Below, piece by piece: positions 60,453 through 64,000 of a DNA stretch of 64,000 bases. The stretch covers positions 1,054,001 through 1,118,000 of the forward strand of contig CAVYQL010000004.1 of assembly GCA_963770645.1 (NCBI GenBank), given 5' to 3'. How positions within the stretch are numbered: position 1 is the first letter of the stretch; each line of letters opens with the position of its first letter. Source of the DNA: Bog-473 sp963770645 (lineage in GTDB: Bacteria; Actinomycetota; Acidimicrobiia; Acidimicrobiales; RAAP-2). Both the position numbers and the translations under genes were made by a program. The notes beneath the pieces are model-generated. The model ran no database searches. It was not told the origin of the DNA and was given only the letters and a program-made list of their open reading frames with translations.

Positions 60453-61235
60453 CTACGTCGTCAGGCCGCCGTCAACGGGCAGGGCCGCGCCCGTCACGGC
60501 ACCCGAGTCCGGTCCACACAACCAGGCGATGAGCGCGGCCGGCTCGCTCGGTTCGAGGAGCCGCTCCACCAGCTGCTGGCCGGCGAACTCCTCGGCGGAC
60601 GACAGCCCGTAGACCGCGGCCGAGGCATCGAGCATCGCGCCCCGGGTGGAGCCCGGGCAGACCGCGTTCGCCGTCACGCCGGTGCCGGCCAGGTCGGCCG
60701 CCAATGCCCGCATCAGCCCGATCACTGCGTGTTTGGTGGCGGTGTATGCACTCAGGCGGCGCAACCCGAGAAGGCCTGCCGCCGACGCCACGGCCACGAA
60801 GCGACCCTGCCGGGGTGTGGGTGCCGCGAGCAACGACGGTACGGCCGCGGTGGCCAGGTTGCGGACACCGTTGACGTTGACCTCGAACAGTGCCTCCCAT
60901 TGCGCGTCGGGCGTCTCCCACAACGGCGGACCTCCACTCATCACGCCCGCCGCCGCAACAGCAGCGTCCAGGCTCCCGAAGCGATGAACGGCTTCGTCGA
61001 CCGCCGCCTGCATGTCCGAGACGTGGCGGACGTCGCCGACGACCGTCCGCACCGCATCGCCGTGTCGACGGGCGACTGCCTCAAGCTCTGCCTTCGTGGC
61101 CAGCGGGTAGTCGAGGGCGGGATCGTCCGCACCCCGGTCCACTGCAACCACCTGCCATCCCGTGGAGACCAACGCGTCAACGGTGGCGGCGCCGATGCCA
61201 CGGGCGGCACCCGTCACCACCGCAACCGGGCTCAT
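60453..61235 (-). CDS. Mycofactocin-coupled short-chain dehydrogenase/reductase
   Basis: A 260-residue SDR. It starts PVAVVTGAARGIGAATVDAL and then has the inserted DRGADDPALDYPLATKAELEA after the second strand, a trait of SDRs that hold NAD(H) tightly and need mycofactocin to recycle it. Ser is in VAVASAAGLLGLRRLSAYT and Tyr/Lys in YTATKHAVIGL. The start ATG overlaps the mftE stop (ATGA), so it is part of the mft operon. Family identity rests on the insert and the operon, since the active site is like other SDRs. Confidence 0.88.
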   Translation of the reverse strand: MSPVAVVTGAARGIGAATVDALVSTGWQVVAVDRGADDPALDYPLATKAELEAVARRHGDAVRTVVGDVRHVSDMQAAVDEAVHRFGSLDAAVAAAGVMSGGPPLWETPDAQWEALFEVNVNGVRNLATAAVPSLLAAPTPRQGRFVAVASAAGLLGLRRLSAYTATKHAVIGLMRALAADLAGTGVTANAVCPGSTRGAMLDASAAVYGLSSAEEFAGQQLVERLLEPSEPAALIAWLCGPDSGAVTGAALPVDGGLTT

Positions 61236-61915
61236 GCCGCGGGCCAGTGGGTCGATACCGCGCCCACGAGGTCGTGCACCAGGTTCGCCAGGATGGCGCG
61301 GCCCTCGTCCGCGTTCGCACCCGTCGGATCGCCCAGCACGCCGTTGGACGATACCGGGCGCACCCCGCCGCGGCGCAGACGGGGCAAGAGCTCGGACAGC
61401 GGATCCGTGCACCCGGCCTCGGCACGCTCCATGCGAACGACAGCGGGGTCGATGGCGAGCATCAGGGACGTCTCCGTCCGCCCAGCATGGGCGTCCCCGT
61501 CTTGCGGGGACGCCTGCCACGCGACCACGTCGTCACCTTCCTCGGTCGTGCGACGGCGCACCTCGGTGAGCGCGTCAGCATTGCCGCCGTGCGCACTGAT
61601 CAGCACGACGCCGGAGAACGAGGCACGAGCGGAGCGCACGAGCTCGACGACGAGATCGGCGAGGACGTCGTGGCTGACGAGAAGCGTCCCGGGGAAGTCG
61701 GCATGCTCGCCGCTCGCGCCGTACGCGACAACAGGAGCCACTGCGACATCGCTGCGGCGAGCAGCCAATCCGGTCGCCACCGCCACTGCGACGCGGCTGT
61801 CGGTATCGAGCGGAAGATGCGGGCCGTGTTGCTCGAGGGACCCCAGCGGCACCGCGAGGATCGATCGACCACCCGTCGCCTCCACCTGGGGCCAGGTGGC
61901 GCGGGCGAGCTCCAC
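61232..61915 (-). CDS. mftE: Mycofactocin maturation peptidase (creatininase family)
   Basis: A 227-residue creatininase-fold metallopeptidase. Metal ligands lie in VPLGSLEQHGPHLPLDTDSR, GEHADFPGTLLVS, ISAHGGNADAL and AGRTETSLML. In the mycofactocin pathway MftE removes the modified C-terminal Val-Tyr dipeptide from the precursor MftA to release AHDP. The GTG start at 61915 lies four bases after the mftC stop; longer frames overlap mftC and are not homologous. Confidence 0.9.
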   Translation of the reverse strand: MELARATWPQVEATGGRSILAVPLGSLEQHGPHLPLDTDSRVAVAVATGLAARRSDVAVAPVVAYGASGEHADFPGTLLVSHDVLADLVVELVRSARASFSGVVLISAHGGNADALTEVRRRTTEEGDDVVAWQASPQDGDAHAGRTETSLMLAIDPAVVRMERAEAGCTDPLSELLPRLRRGGVRPVSSNGVLGDPTGANADEGRAILANLVHDLVGAVSTHWPAA

Positions 61916-61919
61916 GGGC

Positions 61920-63080
61920 TCAGGTGCGTACCGGCGAGCGGAAGCGGACCGGCGTTGGCACTGGCAGCGGCACCCCCGCACGGCCCACCTTCGAATGACC
62001 CACCTCCGCGCTCGGCCGCACCACCCGGGCCGCCAACGCCACCTCGCCGTGTCCGTGCACACACTCGGGATCGGGCCCATCGAGCGGCAGGCCCGTAAAG
62101 AACTTGGCCGCCATGCACCCGCCTCGGCAGGCGTCGAAGGACCCGCAGGACGCGCAGGCGCCGGCACTCTGCGGCTCGCGGAGTGAGGCAAACAGCGACG
62201 ACTCGCGCCAGACGGCACGGAAACCCCCGGGGGCGCGTACGTTGCCGGCCAAGAACTGGCGGTCGATCACGAACGGGCAGGCATAGACGTCGCCGACGGG
62301 ATCAATGAGGCAGACCACTCGTCCCGCTCCGCACATGTTCAACCCGTCAAGTGGCTCCCCGAGGGCAGAGAGGTGGAAGAAAGAGTCGCCGGTGAGGACG
62401 CCGGGGCGCTCGAGCAACCAGTGGTACAGCGTGCGCTGTTGGTCGGCGGTCGGGTGCAAGGTGTCCCAGCTGTCGACGCCCCGGCCCGAAGGACGCAATC
62501 GGGTCAGGCGGAGCTGTGCCCCGTAGCTCTCTGCGATGGCGGCCAAAGCGTCCAACTCCTCGACGTTCTGCCGTGTCACGACAACGCTCACCTTGAAGGG
62601 GCCGAACCCAGCCGCAGCCAGGTTGTCCATGGCGACCCGGGCTGCCCCAAACGCGCCCTCACCGCGGACGGCGTCGTTGGTGCGAGCCGTCGCGCCGTCG
62701 ATGCTGATTTGCACATCGAGGTAGTCGAGCGCCGCCAGCTGAGCCGCGCGCGTCGGCGTCAGGCGCGTGCCGTTCGTGGAGAACTTCACACCGACCCGGC
62801 GCTCGACCGCGTACGAGACCAGGTCGAAGAAGTCCGAGCGCAGCATCGGTTCGCCGCCGCCGATGTTCACATAGAAGACCCGCATGTCGACGAGTTGGTC
62901 GACGATCGTGCGGGCCTCGGTCGGCGTCAGCTCGCCCGGGTCACGCCGGCCAGAGGAACTGAGGCAGTGGACGCAGGCAAGGTTGCAGGCGTATGTGAGC
63001 TCCCAGGTGAGGCAGATGGGCGCATCCAGGCCCCGGCTGAACTGTTCTATGAGCGGCAGCGGCGCCGTATCAGGCGGCAT
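61920..63080 (-). CDS. mftC: Mycofactocin radical SAM maturase
   Basis: A 386-residue radical SAM/SPASM enzyme. The 4Fe-4S/SAM site is the CxxxCxxC in LTYACNLACVHCLSSSG. Downstream SPASM cysteines appear in NMCGAG, ACPF and the C-terminal CASCGSFDACRGGCMAAKFF. It decarboxylates the C-terminal Tyr of MftA and forms the Val-Tyr lactam with MftB as peptide chaperone. Its start overlaps the mftB end by 11 bp. A basic, non-conserved tail follows the second SPASM cluster. Confidence 0.95.
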   Translation of the reverse strand: MPPDTAPLPLIEQFSRGLDAPICLTWELTYACNLACVHCLSSSGRRDPGELTPTEARTIVDQLVDMRVFYVNIGGGEPMLRSDFFDLVSYAVERRVGVKFSTNGTRLTPTRAAQLAALDYLDVQISIDGATARTNDAVRGEGAFGAARVAMDNLAAAGFGPFKVSVVVTRQNVEELDALAAIAESYGAQLRLTRLRPSGRGVDSWDTLHPTADQQRTLYHWLLERPGVLTGDSFFHLSALGEPLDGLNMCGAGRVVCLIDPVGDVYACPFVIDRQFLAGNVRAPGGFRAVWRESSLFASLREPQSAGACASCGSFDACRGGCMAAKFFTGLPLDGPDPECVHGHGEVALAARVVRPSAEVGHSKVGRAGVPLPVPTPVRFRSPVRT

Positions 63081-63357
63081 CGATCACCTCGGAGCTCGCG
63101 AGTCGCGCCAGGGCCCGCTCGTACGAAGCGCGCTCACGCTCCGGCACGATCGCGGTGACCGCCTCCCGTGCGCTCGGGTACTCGTGGAGGGACGAGACCA
63201 GGGTCACCAGCATCCGGGACTTCAAGAACACCAGTCGCCGATTCCCGTAGTGATAGGCCAGAGCGCCGAACGACTCGTCGCGCAGCGCGATCTGAGGATT
63301 GAGCCGGTACGCCCTGTCCACTGAGAACGCGGCCGCCTCCGGCCGCGCGTCGGTCAC
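63070..63357 (-). CDS. mftB: Mycofactocin precursor peptide chaperone
   Basis: A 95-residue PqqD-like RiPP recognition element protein (FSVDRAYRLNPQIALRDESFG, then GALAYHYGNRRLVFLKSRML). It binds the leader of MftA and presents the core to MftC. I use the GTG at 63357, three bases after the mftA stop. An in-frame ATG at 63375 lies inside mftA and would make it 101 residues. Confidence 0.9.
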   Translation of the reverse strand: MTDARPEAAAFSVDRAYRLNPQIALRDESFGALAYHYGNRRLVFLKSRMLVTLVSSLHEYPSAREAVTAIVPERERASYERALARLASSEVIDAA

Positions 63358-63359
63358 GC

Positions 63360-63479
63360 TCAATAGACGCCGCACATCCCGTCGATAGAGATCTCTTCGA
63401 CCAGAAGCTCGGCGATGTCCTCCTCGGAGACGTCCTCGACGTCGTGGTTGTCTTGGGTGTCTTGGTCCTCAACGAGCAT
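63360..63479 (-). CDS. mftA: Mycofactocin precursor peptide
   Basis: A 39-residue precursor missed by gene finders because of its size. The acidic leader (many Asp and Glu) leads to LLVEEISIDGMCGVY-stop, the invariant core of mycofactocin precursors; the last Val-Tyr becomes the redox cofactor. The ATG at 63479 follows a perfect AGGAGG with five-base spacing. It is followed three bases later by mftB. Confidence 0.97.
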   Translation of the reverse strand: MLVEDQDTQDNHDVEDVSEEDIAELLVEEISIDGMCGVY

Positions 63480-63484
63480 CCCGA

Positions 63485-63531
63485 CCTCCTCTGGGCACAT
63501 ACCCAGCCTATCCCCGACCCCGAACTGTCAG
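63485..63531 (-). promoter_or_regulatory. Promoter candidate and strong ribosome binding site of mftA
   Basis: Minus strand: CTGACA (63531-63526) and TAGGCT (63510-63505, fitting TANNNT), spacer 15 bp, followed by AGGAGG (63490-63485) and the mftA ATG. The 16-bp dyad CTGGG-CACATA-CCCAG (63491-63506) overlaps the -10 end and could be an operator for a TetR-type MftR. No mftR gene is in the window. Confidence 0.35.
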
Positions 63532-63540
63532 AATTGAGGG

Positions 63541-64000
63541 GTGCCCGACGCCAGCGCTTCTCGCTCACCCTCGCCGATACGCCCGGCACCGCCACGAGGG
63601 TCGACACCGCTGCCCGCCAGCTTCGCCCTGAGGGAGGACGCGTCAACCGAAGAATTCGACGATGGTGCCGTCCTCCTCGGAGGAAGCCCACTCCGGTTGT
63701 TCCGGATCACCCCGAGGGGTCAAGAGCTGGTGGCGCGGTGGCGCTCTGGCGCAGTCGTCGGCGACGCGGAGCCGGCGCGTCGGCTGGCACGACGGTTGGT
63801 GTCCGCCGGGATCTTGACCCCGGAGCCACGCGCCACCACCACCCTCAGTCCGGACCACGTCACGGTCGTCGTGCCGGTGCGCAATCGCCCCGTACAGCTC
63901 GGGCGACTTCTCGAGGCACTCGCTGGCCTGTCGTGCGTCGTCGTGGACGACGCGTCCGCCGATCCTGGCGCCAGCAAGGAGATCGCCGAACGCCACGGCG
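63541..64000 (+). CDS. mftF: Mycofactocin glycosyltransferase, 5' part (runs off the window)
   Basis: At least 153 residues are visible. The N-terminal PqqD-like part contains LPASFALREDA, LLGGSPLRLFRITPRGQELV and a LARRLVSAGILTPEP segment. The GT2 glycosyltransferase domain then starts HVTVVVPVRNRPVQLGRLLEAL with VVVDDASADPGASKE. MftF adds beta-1,4-glucose units to mycofactocin. It starts with GTG 63541, divergent from mftA over 61 bp; usually mftF is co-directional with mftA-E. Confidence 0.88.
   Translation, partial: MPDASASRSPSPIRPAPPRGSTPLPASFALREDASTEEFDDGAVLLGGSPLRLFRITPRGQELVARWRSGAVVGDAEPARRLARRLVSAGILTPEPRATTTLSPDHVTVVVPVRNRPVQLGRLLEALAGLSCVVVDDASADPGASKEIAERHG

Noticed and set aside
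60150..62186. 678-residue plus-strand ORF opposite the mycofactocin genes
   Set aside because: No domains; antisense shadow of the luciferase-like, SDR and mftE genes.

Overview
The window is high-GC DNA from an actinobacterium. It carries a mycofactocin locus, two F420-type luciferase-like oxidoreductases, many GTG starts, ATGA/GTGA/TGATG translational overlaps, and a steroid (HIP, the C/D-ring indanedione) degradation gene set like that of Mycobacterium and Rhodococcus. The sequence alone does not fix the genus. An uncultured Acidimicrobiia-like lineage is my inference, based on the gene mix together with a non-mycobacterial gene order.

Positions 1-11.4 kb look like a decayed integrated element or genomic island. 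It ends at a tRNA-Glu whose 3' end faces a tyrosine-recombinase relic (10216-11386) broken by several single-base indels. The island also holds a frameshifted excisionase, a frameshifted XRE repressor, an intact single-strand binding protein, a cluster of GGTGAC motifs, three copies of an unrecognised repeat (one inverted), a polytopic membrane protein, a signal-peptidase-like relic, a small-gene cassette, and a cargo block (two membrane proteins and a HAD phosphatase) that is visibly AT-richer than its surroundings.

Positions 11.5-24 kb are chromosomal backbone: tRNA-Glu, tRNA-Gln, gltX, a YdcF-type protein, then a tightly coupled minus-strand operon (two DUF35 proteins, two thiolase-like lipid-transfer proteins, with a ferredoxin downstream). 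A near-match to the mycobacterial KstR operator lies upstream of that operon. An ABC1/UbiB kinase, an SRPBCC protein, an aldo-keto reductase and membrane proteins follow.

Positions 24-38.8 kb hold the pntAA-pntAB-pntB transhydrogenase and the HIP-ring module: an SDR divergent from echA20-ipdA-ipdB-ipdC, a fadA6-like thiolase with a DUF35 protein and an Ltp, a secreted hydrolase, and a paired acyl-CoA dehydrogenase. Positions 38.8-48.4 kb contain two exported beta-propeller proteins, a GntR regulator, a DUF1501/DUF1800 pair, the Ada-AlkA fusion with Ogt (alkylation repair), an SDR and a dienelactone hydrolase. Positions 48.4-58.5 kb contain an amidohydrolase, a second acyl-CoA dehydrogenase pair, a luciferase-like oxidoreductase, an FtsH-like protease and an aldehyde dehydrogenase. 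A 15-bp palindrome built on TGACG-N3-CGTCA stands just before echA20/SDR, the amidohydrolase and the aldehyde dehydrogenase, with a degenerate copy before fadA6. This suggests one local regulator ties these lipid or steroid genes together.

Positions 58.5-64 kb hold a MerR-type regulator, an F420-type oxidoreductase, and the mycofactocin locus: mftA-mftB-mftC-mftE-SDR on the minus strand, with mftF divergent and running off the window. No mftD is visible. The aldehyde dehydrogenase, the SDRs and the luciferase-like enzymes are plausible clients of mycofactocin or F420 redox chemistry.
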